64,000 bases of DNA from JAJDZL01 sp963664525. GTDB lineage: Bacteria; Pseudomonadota; Gammaproteobacteria; Arenicellales; JAJDZL01. Made by a program: the position numbers and the translations under genes. Shown piece after piece: positions 55,837 through 64,000 of the stretch. The stretch spans positions 1,612,001 through 1,676,000 of the forward strand of contig OY761535.1 of assembly GCA_963664525.1 (NCBI GenBank), read 5' to 3'. Position 1 is the stretch's first letter, and each line of letters begins with the position of its first letter. The notes under the pieces were generated by a model that worked only from the letters and a program-made list of their open reading frames with translations, was not told the origin of the DNA and searched no databases.

Positions 55837-57177
55837 TTAACCGCAATCGGACCCCATGTCCATACCACTTCGAGGCGTGATGCCTTTTTCCGAAGCATAG
55901 GCCATAGAACTGTCCATAATCATTGGATCAACAATTGACTTGTCAGTTTCAATCCAATCGGTCACTTCAACCCACTTAGAGCCATCCCAACGGCTGAACT
56001 TCACTGGGCCGCCACCTTCGTGGTCCGCACAAGTAATTTGCAGGGGAGCCATCATGCCTTCTGCGCCTAACTCGCTGATTCGTTCACCCGAAATATTCAG
56101 GTTCTCAAGTCCCCAGCGCATTTCTTCTCCAGAAAGCACTTTGGTGCCGAATTTCTCTTGTGCTACACGAATCGCTTCGGTGGTCACAATACCTGCCACC
56201 AATCCGCGGTTGTAATAAATGGTCCCGACACGCTGTGGCGAAATATTACCCTGACCTGCGCCGTGAACGATATCCAGCATCTCCTGAACGACTGGAAAAT
56301 CTGCACCGGAAGGATGGAAACCGGCGGCCACATAACCTTCGGCAGCTTTACCGGCAGGAATAACGTCTTCTTCTGCACCACTCCACCATACTCCAACAAT
56401 TCTGTCAGCCGGGAAACCGACCCGGGCTGCTTCTTTCAGCGCGGTCGGATTCATGACGCCCCAACCCCGTAGAATCACCCAATCTGGCTTGTATCGACGA
56501 GCGATATCGAGCCAAGCAGCTTTCTGGTCAAGGCCCGGATGGGCAACCGGATAGTGCTTGATTTCAAAACCGTATTTTTCAGCTTGGACTTCGAGTACTG
56601 GCTGGGTTTCCTTGCCGTAACTACTTTCATGGTGAAGGTTGGCAATCTTCTTGCCCTTCAGGGCATCCATACCACCTTCCTGCATGCCGATATACTTAAT
56701 CTTCGCAGTGTTCTGACTCCAGTAATTGGTAATCAACGGGAAAACCCATGGGAATACCTTACCATTCGTTGCGTCAGTTCGGCCATACCCCATTGAAATA
56801 ATGGGTATCTTGTCAGCGGTCGCACGTTCAATAAGACGATAGGTGATTCCTGTGCTCAGTGGATGCACCACCGTCGCGCCATGTTCACCTTGATTTTTTA
56901 GACGCTCATAGCATTCGACTCCACGGTCGGAGTTATAGGCAGTCTCACACTCTTCCCAAACCAACTTTACGCCGTTAATTCCGCCGTCACGCAGGTTCAG
57001 CAGAGCCATGTAGTCTTCAAATCCGCCGAAAAAGCCGGAGCCACCGGCAGCGTAAGGTCCAGTTCGATACACGAGTGCCGGAATGAATTGCTCCATATCC
57101 TGCGCTTGCGAAACTGAAAACGGAACCACGGATGCAACCGTCGCAGCCAGCGACAGTACTATGGCTTTAAATTTCAT
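55837..57177 (-). CDS. ABC transporter periplasmic substrate-binding protein (LivJ/K superfamily)
   Basis: 446 residues with a signal peptide (MKFKAIVLSLAATVASVVPF, cleavage after SQA). The mature protein has the type I periplasmic-binding fold: VKLVWEECETAYNSDRGVECYERL, VHPLSTGITYRLIE, WVFPLITNYWSQN and RYKPDWVILRGWG. It is longer than LivJ (about 370), as is typical for the group associated with acyl-CoA ligases. The ligand is unknown but probably an aromatic or aliphatic carboxylic acid. Confidence 0.92.
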   Translation of the reverse strand: MKFKAIVLSLAATVASVVPFSVSQAQDMEQFIPALVYRTGPYAAGGSGFFGGFEDYMALLNLRDGGINGVKLVWEECETAYNSDRGVECYERLKNQGEHGATVVHPLSTGITYRLIERATADKIPIISMGYGRTDATNGKVFPWVFPLITNYWSQNTAKIKYIGMQEGGMDALKGKKIANLHHESSYGKETQPVLEVQAEKYGFEIKHYPVAHPGLDQKAAWLDIARRYKPDWVILRGWGVMNPTALKEAARVGFPADRIVGVWWSGAEEDVIPAGKAAEGYVAAGFHPSGADFPVVQEMLDIVHGAGQGNISPQRVGTIYYNRGLVAGIVTTEAIRVAQEKFGTKVLSGEEMRWGLENLNISGERISELGAEGMMAPLQITCADHEGGGPVKFSRWDGSKWVEVTDWIETDKSIVDPMIMDSSMAYASEKGITPRSGMDMGSDCG

Positions 57178-57290
57178 AAGATTTACCTCCCACTTCAGTG
57201 GAACTATTGTTAAAGGGTTGAACAGATAAATATGTTAACACCGCAACTTTCAGAAAGTACAACGATTTGCTAATTCAGCTTTGTCTAGAC

Positions 57291-58418
57291 CTAGTATGGG
57301 AAAGGCCACTGGCGTAATTTTTCTTTGACAATCTGCCACATTCGCGCAAAGCCCAGTGGTTCAACTGCAAGAAAAAATACGATCGTTCCACCATAAACAA
57401 TCAATTCGAGATTTGCCAATGCCGCACCCGACAAGGTACCCTCGCCCAGATTGGAAGCAACGATGTTCAAAAACGGAGGCAACAGCACGATGAACGCAGC
57501 ACCCAAAAAAGAGCCCATGATTGAACCCAAGCCACCAATAATGATCATGAACAAGATCGTGAACGATCGGATCAGGTCAAATGCTTCGGTATCTGCGTTG
57601 CCAACATAAGTAAAAACGTACAGTGCGCCGGCCACACCACAATAAAACGAACTGATCGCAAAAGCGAGCAGTTTGGTTCGAAGCGGGCGAATACCAATGA
57701 TTTCCGCAGCGATATCAAAATCTCGTATGGCCATCCAGGCTCTTCCTGTCATGCCGCGCACTAGGTTCTTGGCCAGCAAAGCCATCACCACTACGACCGC
57801 CAAAGTCAAAACGTATTTGGTTTCAGGCTGTGCATTTGGACCTGATACGATCACGTCAATTGGAGCCAAAAACTCCAGTATCCGGCCTTCACCAGTCAGT
57901 GAACCAAAAAATGTCTGAGTCGGTGCAGAGGCGACTCCGGCCGGGTCATAGTTGGTAAACCATCCGACATGGTCGAATATCCAAAGCAGAAAAAACTGCG
58001 AGGCCAGCGTTGCCACGGCCAGGTAAAAGCCCTTGATTCGAAGCGATGGAATACCGAACAGTATGCCAACGGCTGCAGCCATCAATCCCGCCAAAATAAA
58101 ATCAACAACAATCGGAAGTTCCGGTAACCGCAATACCAGGTTGTAGCAGCCAAAAGCACCAACCGCCATAAAGCCACCCGTACCCAGCGATACCTGGCCG
58201 GCGTAGCCGGTCAGCAGGTTCAAGCCTAAGGCAGCCAGACCGAACACCAGCAGCTGTGTCAAGATCGGCCCCATCAGGTATTGGCTACCGGACAATGGCG
58301 GCCAGATGAATGCGATCAGCAAAATAATAATGATCCCAATGCGATCATTCGTCAGCGGAAATATCGCCTGGTCAGCAGGATAACTGGATTTGTACTGACC
58401 GACTTCCCTATAAAACAT
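57291..58418 (-). CDS. LivM-type ABC transporter permease
   Basis: 375 residues, hydrophobic with about nine to ten predicted membrane helices. The EAA-like region ARGMTGRAWMAIRDFDIAAEIIGI and LTGYAGQVSLGTGGFMAVGAF are typical for LivM. A 20-residue polar N-terminus precedes the first helix. A 113-bp gap separates it from the binding-protein gene. Confidence 0.93.
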   Translation of the reverse strand: MFYREVGQYKSSYPADQAIFPLTNDRIGIIIILLIAFIWPPLSGSQYLMGPILTQLLVFGLAALGLNLLTGYAGQVSLGTGGFMAVGAFGCYNLVLRLPELPIVVDFILAGLMAAAVGILFGIPSLRIKGFYLAVATLASQFFLLWIFDHVGWFTNYDPAGVASAPTQTFFGSLTGEGRILEFLAPIDVIVSGPNAQPETKYVLTLAVVVVMALLAKNLVRGMTGRAWMAIRDFDIAAEIIGIRPLRTKLLAFAISSFYCGVAGALYVFTYVGNADTEAFDLIRSFTILFMIIIGGLGSIMGSFLGAAFIVLLPPFLNIVASNLGEGTLSGAALANLELIVYGGTIVFFLAVEPLGFARMWQIVKEKLRQWPFPY

Positions 58419-58436
58419 CTCAATCGCCTCCCAATA

Positions 58437-59657
58437 CTAAACCCGTTCGATAATCTTTTCGCCAAACAACCCCTGAGGACGAAACAGCAAAAAGAACATA
58501 CCCAACATATAGGGCGTCCAGTTTTCTGTTCCCCCGCCAAAATAGGGAAGTCCAACGAAGACTTCGAATAGTTTTTCTGTCGCCCCGACGATCAAACCAC
58601 CAACAATGGCGCCAGGAATTGAGGTGAATCCGCCGATGATAATGACCGGCAATGCTTTGAACGCAAGTAACGAGATACTGAACTGAACTCCCAGTTTCGA
58701 TCCCCACATCAATCCTGCAACCAGTGCGACGATGCCCGCCGCTGCCCAGACAACTGCCCAGATGTTCTTAAGTGGTATACCCACACTCAAGGCTGCCTGA
58801 TGATCATCGGCCACGGCTCTAAGTGCCCTTCCGACTCTGGTTTTTTGAAAAAAGATTGCCAATGCTGTGACTAGCGCTGCTGCAATCAGTCCGGCAAAAA
58901 TATCAAACTGGCTAAAGTACACGCCACCCACGTTGAAAGGCACGTCTGGAATTCCAATGTCGAGCGCGTGGACATCCGCATCCCAAACCCCTTGTGCAAC
59001 GCCTTCAATGACATAGTTCAACCCGATGGTTGCCATGAATAAAATGATCGGTTCCTGGTTGACCATGGGGCGCAATACAATTCTTTCGATTGCCATTGCA
59101 AGCCCAATCACGACCACAAGCGTCACAGCAAAGGCCCGATAGGCAATTGCACCGTCCGTGATCAACGCCACTGCTGCTAATCCAAGCAACACGCCAATGG
59201 CCCACTTCGGAGAATGTACCGCGGTCGTCAACATCAAAAAGACAAGCATCGTCACGAATACCGCTCGCCACATATTTTGCCCGCCATCGAAAAACAGTGC
59301 CAAGATCAACATCACTATGGCTGCGACAAAAATCGGCATGCGTGGCAGATACTTCACTGAAAACTGCTTGACCGCACCTTCGACTGTTTTCATGTTCTTT
59401 AACAGCAGCATGACCGTCGCGGCGCCAGCCAAGGCAATTGCAAGCCAACCGGTCCACATCCAAAAATCGCTGGTCACTTCGGTCAACAGTACGAAAGTCA
59501 GTGCACCAAACAGCACCAGGGCGCCTTGAGCGAAATTAAAGATCGAAGACGCTTTAAATATCAGCACTAGCCCGAGTGCAACCAGGGAGTACATGATCCC
59601 GGACAGCAGTCCGCCAACCAGAACCTCAATAAAAAATAAAAAATCAGCTAAATCCAT
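58437..59657 (-). CDS. LivH-type ABC transporter permease with an extra hydrophobic insertion
   Basis: 406 residues, roughly 110 more than usual LivH. The normal start (VGGLLSGIMYSLVALGLVLI, FNFAQGALVLFGA) and the normal second half (RPMVNQEPIILFMATIGLNY, KTRVGRALRAVADDHQAAL, SIPGAIVGGLIVG) are present. Between them, about residues 70-165, lies an inserted part with additional membrane segments (MPIFVAAIVMLILALFF, WAIGVLLGLAAVALIT) and a short basic loop. The extra helices are in frame and free of stops, so this is a real variant rather than an error. Confidence 0.92.
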   Translation of the reverse strand: MDLADFLFFIEVLVGGLLSGIMYSLVALGLVLIFKASSIFNFAQGALVLFGALTFVLLTEVTSDFWMWTGWLAIALAGAATVMLLLKNMKTVEGAVKQFSVKYLPRMPIFVAAIVMLILALFFDGGQNMWRAVFVTMLVFLMLTTAVHSPKWAIGVLLGLAAVALITDGAIAYRAFAVTLVVVIGLAMAIERIVLRPMVNQEPIILFMATIGLNYVIEGVAQGVWDADVHALDIGIPDVPFNVGGVYFSQFDIFAGLIAAALVTALAIFFQKTRVGRALRAVADDHQAALSVGIPLKNIWAVVWAAAGIVALVAGLMWGSKLGVQFSISLLAFKALPVIIIGGFTSIPGAIVGGLIVGATEKLFEVFVGLPYFGGGTENWTPYMLGMFFLLFRPQGLFGEKIIERV

Positions 59658-59677
59658 ACTGTGTCACTTCAAATGTA

Positions 59678-60490
59678 TCATTGTTCGCCCAGATAGGCGC
59701 GAATGACATCTTTATTGGTGCGCACCTCATCGGGCACGCCATAGGCGATTCTTTCGCCATGGTCAAGTACCACAACGTGATCGGAAATATCCATCACCAC
59801 ACCCATATCATGCTCAATCAGCACAACTGTCGTACCAAATTCATCATTGACATCCAGAACAAATCTCGCCATATCTTCTTTTTCTTCGAGATTCATACCA
59901 GCCATCGGCTCGTCGAGCAACAAAATTTTAGGCTCCATGGCCAGCGCTCGACCCAATTCAACGCGCTTTTGTAAGCCATAAGGCAATTTACCCACCGGAG
60001 TTTTTCGAATGCTTTGTATCTCGAGAAAGTCAATGATTCTCTCAACAAACTCCCGCTGGGCCACTTCCTGGTTTCTTGCAGGAAAATAAAGCGCCTCTTT
60101 CAAAAAATTGTTTTTCACCTTGACAATTCTGCCCGTCATGATGTTGTCCAGCGTTGACATTCCTTTGAACAGCGCAATGTTCTGAAACGTGCGAGCAAAT
60201 CCCATCGATGCTACTCGTTCCGGCGATGCGGTTGTTCGATCATTGCCGTCAAACTTGATTGTCCCGGAACTGGCCTTGTAAAAGCCACTGATCACATTCA
60301 GCATCGAAGTCTTGCCGGCACCATTTGGACCAATAATCGAAAAAATTTCTCCGGTGTAAACAGAAAAACCAACGTTTTGCAGTGCCTTGACACCACCGAA
60401 GCTGACATAAACGCCATCCACTTCAAGAATGTAATCCTTGAATTCGCGAGCGCGTTCGGTTTCGTAGGATTGAAATGCAGTGTCTTCCAT
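59678..60490 (-). CDS. LivG-type ABC transporter ATPase
   Basis: 270 residues. Walker A GPNGAGKTSML, signature region LPYGLQKRVELGRALA, Walker B ILLLDEPMAGMN, H-loop LIEHDMGVVMDISDHVVVLDHG. The C-terminus has the LivG-type AYLGEQ end. It lies 10 bp before the end of the ligase gene and 20 bp from livH. Confidence 0.94.
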   Translation of the reverse strand: MEDTAFQSYETERAREFKDYILEVDGVYVSFGGVKALQNVGFSVYTGEIFSIIGPNGAGKTSMLNVISGFYKASSGTIKFDGNDRTTASPERVASMGFARTFQNIALFKGMSTLDNIMTGRIVKVKNNFLKEALYFPARNQEVAQREFVERIIDFLEIQSIRKTPVGKLPYGLQKRVELGRALAMEPKILLLDEPMAGMNLEEKEDMARFVLDVNDEFGTTVVLIEHDMGVVMDISDHVVVLDHGERIAYGVPDEVRTNKDVIRAYLGEQ

Positions 60491-60499
60491 TTGAGATTG

Positions 60500-62449
60500 T
60501 TAACTTACTTTTTGCATGTGATCAAAAGTTTGAACATCCTGAATTTCAAGGTCTGCCGACATCATGCCTTTTCGTCCATCTTCGAAGGTTACTTCGTTTT
60601 CGATGTAGCCACGGTCAGACTGGGAGTAAAGCGCAGAAATCAAACTGTCAAATCGTTCTGAAATAATTCGACGTCGCACCTTCCGGGTTCGAGTCAGTTC
60701 ACCATCATCTGCATCCAGTTCCTTGTGCAGAATTAAAAACCGTTTGATTTGGGAGCCGGCAATTTCACTGTCCTTGGCAAGGTCAGCATTGGTTTGTTCG
60801 ATACAATTTCTGATCATGGCGTAAACCTGAGGGTTTGCGGCCAACTCCTGATAACTGGCATAGGAAACATTGTTCCGCTCGGCCCAGTTGCTTACGGCAT
60901 CCAGATCAATGTTAATGAATGCACCTGCATAATCGCGCTCATCACCGAACGTAACTGCTTCTCGTATTTGTGGGAAAAACTTAAGTTTGTTTTCCAAAAA
61001 CTTGGGTGCGAATAGCGTGCCATCTGTCAAACGACCAACATCCTTGACGCGATCGATAATTTTCAAGTGCCCCGTATCATCAAAATAACCGGCATCACCG
61101 GTTGATACCCAGCCATCACTCGAACGCGTCTGCAAGGTTGCTTCAGGATTTTTGTAATAACTTTGAAAGACGCCCGGACTTTTGTACAAGACTTCGCCGG
61201 CCTCAGATATCTTCACATCCACATCCGGGAAAGGTATGCCACAGGTATCAGCCCTGACGTCATTATCAGTTTGTACCGTAATGTAGACCGATGCTTCGGT
61301 TTGGCCATATAACTGCTTGACATTGATCCCCAGCGAACGGAAGAATTGAAAAATCTCCGGCCCGATGGCCTCGCCTGCCGTGTAGGCAACGCGCAGTCTG
61401 CTAAAGCCCATGGTATTTTTTAATGGGCCATATACCAGGAGATTACCAATGGCATAGAGCGCTCGATCAACAATACCGACAGACTCTTTCTGCAAAATCT
61501 GAACGCCGCAGCGTTTGGCGACATTGATGAAATAATCGAACATTTTTCGTTTGATCCAACTGGCGTCTTCCATTCGAACCAGCACAGTTGTCAAGATGTT
61601 TTCAAAGATTCTCGGCGGACTGAAAAAATAGGTTGGACCGATTTCCTGCATGTCGTGCATTACTGTCTGCGCACTTTCGGGACAGCTGACACAAAATCCG
61701 GCCACGTAAGACTGAGCATAAGAAAAAATATGGTCACCAACCCAAGCCATCGGTAAATAGGCCATGCACTGCTCTTTATCGGTCAGCTTGTCAAATTCAA
61801 TCGAATTGATCACGGTAACCAGAATATTCTCGAAAGTCAGGATCACACCCTTAGGATGTCCGGTCGTTCCGGAAGTGTAAAGGATGACCGATATATCGCT
61901 ACCGGCACCTTTGTTCAGCTCGGTCATGAAGTAGTCGGGATTTTCCTTATCGAAGCGCTGACCGATTTCTGCAAGTTGTTCATAACTTTGCAATTTATCA
62001 ATCGAATAATGTCGAAGTCCGCGCGGGTCATCGAAAAAGATGTACTCAAGTTTCGGGCAGCTTCGTGATATTTCAAGAAGCTTGTCAACCTGCTCCTGGT
62101 CTTCAACCAGAGCGAAACGAATGTCTGCATGATTGATGACATATTCCATTTCCTGGGCAACCGAATCCTGATAAAGCGGTACAGGAATACCACCAAGTGA
62201 CTGGGCAGCGGCCATACCCCAATAAAGCCGAGGACGGTTGTCTCCGACGATTGCGAGTTTATCACCGCGTTGGAAACCCGACGCAGCTAGAGCGCAGGCC
62301 AAGAGTCTGACTTCATCTGCAACTTCAGTCCAGGTCCAAGTCTGCCAAATTCCAAAATCCTTTTCGCGAATGGCCGCCTGGTCGGGCGTCAATAATTTGC
62401 GGTTGAACAGCAGTTTGGGAAATGTATCTAGTTTGGGATCAAGTTTCAT
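60500..62449 (-). CDS. Long-chain-type AMP-dependent acyl-CoA synthetase
   Basis: 649 residues, the size of FadD-like long-chain or aromatic ligases with a large N-domain. A3 is VILYTSGTTGHPKGVIL, A5 LYGQTEASV, A7 GWVSTGDAGYFDDTGHLKI; the C-terminus contains ELTRTRKVRRRII where the catalytic lysine is expected. It is the first gene of the operon with LivG, LivH, LivM, binding protein, LivF and PaaK-like ligase. This set is a recurring proteobacterial cassette thought to import and activate carboxylic acids. Confidence 0.9.
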   Translation of the reverse strand: MKLDPKLDTFPKLLFNRKLLTPDQAAIREKDFGIWQTWTWTEVADEVRLLACALAASGFQRGDKLAIVGDNRPRLYWGMAAAQSLGGIPVPLYQDSVAQEMEYVINHADIRFALVEDQEQVDKLLEISRSCPKLEYIFFDDPRGLRHYSIDKLQSYEQLAEIGQRFDKENPDYFMTELNKGAGSDISVILYTSGTTGHPKGVILTFENILVTVINSIEFDKLTDKEQCMAYLPMAWVGDHIFSYAQSYVAGFCVSCPESAQTVMHDMQEIGPTYFFSPPRIFENILTTVLVRMEDASWIKRKMFDYFINVAKRCGVQILQKESVGIVDRALYAIGNLLVYGPLKNTMGFSRLRVAYTAGEAIGPEIFQFFRSLGINVKQLYGQTEASVYITVQTDNDVRADTCGIPFPDVDVKISEAGEVLYKSPGVFQSYYKNPEATLQTRSSDGWVSTGDAGYFDDTGHLKIIDRVKDVGRLTDGTLFAPKFLENKLKFFPQIREAVTFGDERDYAGAFINIDLDAVSNWAERNNVSYASYQELAANPQVYAMIRNCIEQTNADLAKDSEIAGSQIKRFLILHKELDADDGELTRTRKVRRRIISERFDSLISALYSQSDRGYIENEVTFEDGRKGMMSADLEIQDVQTFDHMQKVS

Positions 62450-62459
62450 TTCTACTAAC

Positions 62460-62485
62460 GTTCAGTGAATTGAACTTCAATGAAC
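62460..62485. promoter_or_regulatory. Inverted repeat upstream of the transporter operon, candidate operator
   Basis: GTTCAGTGAA (62460-62469) and TTCAATGAAC (62476-62485) are inverted copies with 9 of 10 positions paired around a 6-bp centre. It ends 11 bp upstream of the start codon at 62449, a place where a TetR- or GntR-type repressor could block transcription. No regulator gene is adjacent. Confidence 0.4.
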
Positions 62486-62784
62486 GGCGTTTAAGCAGTT
62501 CAAAAAAGTTTAGTTTACCTTATATCCATTAAATTTCAACCAGTAAATTTAACCGGATGCAAAAACTATGGGGCTACATGGAATGAATGTAGCCACTGCT
62601 TTGAATTGCAACATACATCGTATCAAACTGGAATTTCCGACAAATCGAAACAATTGGAGCATCCAAAGCAAAATGAAACAATATAGCCCAATTGAGCCGG
62701 GCCAGCGTCATTTTAGTCAAAAGGCTGTCAAACATATACCGCGGTTAAAGACGACAGGGTCCTGCTAAATCAACACGTCCCAAA
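62486..62784. other. Intergenic region between the HIT gene and the ligase operon
   Basis: About 300 bp, AT-rich near the ligase gene and presumably containing its promoter; no convincing -35/-10 pair or terminator was found. Confidence 0.4.
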
Positions 62785-63216
62785 CTAAAGAACCGGTTCC
62801 ACTGCAGCAGCAAGCTGGGCGGCAACTTCGCGAATTTCATCCAGGTCGCCAGGTCGCAATTGCCAGTTGATCTTGAGTTCATCTCCCATGGTTCTTGGCA
62901 CAATATGCATGTGAAAGTGCAACACTGACTGAGACGCGCCTTGACCGTTAGCCTGGATAAGGCTCACACCATCTGGATTCAGTGCAAACTTGACGGCGAC
63001 GGCAATTCGCTTCGCACTGGCCGATACATAGCCCAAGTGCTCATCAGGCATTTCGTACAGGTTCTGCCAATGTTGCTTGGGGACGATCAAGGTGTGCCCT
63101 CGAGCGACTGGGTTAATATCCATAAATGCTAACGTGTGATCATCTTCGAATACCGGAATACTTCCAATCTCATCTGCAACGATCTTGCAAAAAATACAAT
63201 CAGACTGTGTTCGCAT
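62785..63216 (-). CDS. HIT family hydrolase (HinT-like)
   Basis: 143 residues. The N-terminal CIFCKIVADEI, DINPVARGHTLIVPKQHW and the histidine triad VLHFHMHIVPR are diagnostic. HinT-type proteins hydrolyse adenosine phosphoramidates and acyl-adenylates, which would suit a neighbourhood of adenylate-forming ligases, though the linkage may be chance. It follows queA on the same strand after 27 bp. Confidence 0.94.
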   Translation of the reverse strand: MRTQSDCIFCKIVADEIGSIPVFEDDHTLAFMDINPVARGHTLIVPKQHWQNLYEMPDEHLGYVSASAKRIAVAVKFALNPDGVSLIQANGQGASQSVLHFHMHIVPRTMGDELKINWQLRPGDLDEIREVAAQLAAAVEPVL

Positions 63217-63243
63217 CTGCTTTGCCTCCCTTCGGCCAAAGTG

Positions 63244-64000
63244 TTAACGGATTGGTCTGCGCTCAATGAACATGGCATCGCCGTAACTATAGAATCGAAA
63301 TTCCTGCTTAACTGCATGGTGGTAAGCACTCAACATCCGCTCGCGTCCACCAAACGCACAAACCAGCATCAGCAGTGTTGAGCGCGGCAAGTGAAAATTT
63401 GTGATCAACCCGTCAACCACCTTGAATTGAAAACCAGGTTTGATAAACAGGTCTGTCTCACCTACAAAAGGTTTCAACGGCCCAGCCCTGGCAACCGCTT
63501 CCAATACACGAACGGTAGTCGTGCCGACAGCAATGATTCGCTTGCCCCGACGTCGGGTGCGCTCGACGGCATCACACACTGATTTTGATAAAGTACAGCG
63601 TTCACTGTGTAAATGGTGATTTGAAATGTCGCCATCGCGGATGGGAGCAAAGGTTCCCGCACCAACATGAAGCGTGATGAACTCAATTTCCACCCCGGCC
63701 TCACGCAGATTCTGCATCAAGCTTTTACTGAAATGCAACCCCGCAGTGGGCGCCGCCACCGATCCTTTTTGCCGGGCATAGACAGTTTGATATCTTCTGT
63801 AATCTTCGCGTTTCGCAGATCGTTTGATATAGGGTGGCAATGGGACTGATCCGAAAGTTTCCATCATGGCCTGCAAGTTTGCGCTTTTTTTAAGACGCAG
63901 TACAAACAAATTACGCTTTCTGTCAACTACAGTAAAAGTGTACTTTTCACTGACCACGATCGAATCGCCGACTTTGACTGGTCGACTGGCGTTCAGGTGA
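63244..64000 (-). CDS. queA: S-adenosylmethionine:tRNA ribosyltransferase-isomerase (5' end outside window)
   Basis: The frame continues through the right edge of the window; an in-frame GTG at 63957 is internal, as the residues before it (LNASRPVKVGDSIVVSEKYTF) belong to the family. The visible part has GSVAAPTAGLHFSKSLMQNL, LHVGAGTFAPI, RRRGKRIIAVGTTTVRVLE and ITNFHLPRSTLLMLVCAFGG, all QueA hallmarks. QueA adds the epoxyqueuosine ring in the queuosine pathway. About one third of the protein is missing here. Confidence 0.96.
   Translation of the reverse strand, partial: HLNASRPVKVGDSIVVSEKYTFTVVDRKRNLFVLRLKKSANLQAMMETFGSVPLPPYIKRSAKREDYRRYQTVYARQKGSVAAPTAGLHFSKSLMQNLREAGVEIEFITLHVGAGTFAPIRDGDISNHHLHSERCTLSKSVCDAVERTRRRGKRIIAVGTTTVRVLEAVARAGPLKPFVGETDLFIKPGFQFKVVDGLITNFHLPRSTLLMLVCAFGGRERMLSAYHHAVKQEFRFYSYGDAMFIERRPIR

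Noticed and set aside
1..64000. CRISPR array
   Set aside because: No regularly spaced repeat series was seen; the repeats present are few and belong to insertion sequences.

Overview
The window looks like part of a gammaproteobacterial chromosome, probably marine and possibly host-associated. The evidence is the gene order rplU-rpmA-obgE-proB, the block SRP RNA-dnaX-ybaB-recR, the linkage ssrA-smpB-ratA-ratB, a tmRNA tag that reads ANDDNYALAA, and a DMSP-demethylase-type gene. These are inferences from gene content; no database search was run. Two stretches, about 10.8-20.8 kb and 27.5-43 kb, are richer in AT, insertion sequences, broken genes and toxin-antitoxin or defence genes than the rest.

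Layout. 0-2.5 kb: a tightly overlapping operon with a thiamine-diphosphate enzyme (cut by the window edge), a transthyretin/5-hydroxyisourate-hydrolase-like protein and a DmdA-type aminomethyltransferase. 2.6-5.5 kb: ribosomal proteins L21 and L27, ObgE and ProB on the minus strand. 5.8-10.8 kb: a DapA-family lyase, SRP RNA, dnaX, ybaB, recR, ispB and tRNA-Pro(CGG). 10.8-20.6 kb: accessory region with two IS1634-family transposases, an IS5-type remnant, an ATP-grasp gene truncated next to an IS, and a compact three-gene operon (DUF262 protein, DUF3696-type ATPase, and a protein with a possible RelE-like C-terminus) that is a good candidate for an uncharacterised anti-phage module. 20.8-26.3 kb: an aromatic-acid CoA ligase with a salicylyl-CoA-hydroxylase-type flavoprotein, two head-to-head phosphoribosyltransferase paralogues and a class III aminotransferase. 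26.7-27.4 kb: an isolated small periplasmic CxxCH protein with its own promoter and terminator.

27.5-43 kb: a toxin-antitoxin and defence island ending beside the 3' end of ssrA. It holds several intact and broken TA pairs, a third IS1634-type element, a SIR2-like gene, a large autotransporter, an hsdR remnant and a HepT/MntA pair. The autotransporter's signal peptide is encoded across an 11-bp poly-C tract. With 11 C the gene is out of frame; with 9 or 12 C a normal signal peptide is read, which predicts phase-variable expression. A degenerate copy of the same barrel end lies just downstream.

43-64 kb: mostly conserved housekeeping and catabolic genes: tmRNA, SmpB, a betaine-homocysteine-methyltransferase-like protein, a periplasmic thioredoxin-like protein, RatA/RatB, an acyl-CoA synthetase overlapping a hydroxyacid-oxoacid transhydrogenase, MetY with a CoA-binding protein, a thioesterase, an agmatinase-family hydrolase, a seven-gene LIV-type ABC transporter operon bracketed by two acyl-CoA ligases, a HIT protein and queA (cut by the right edge).
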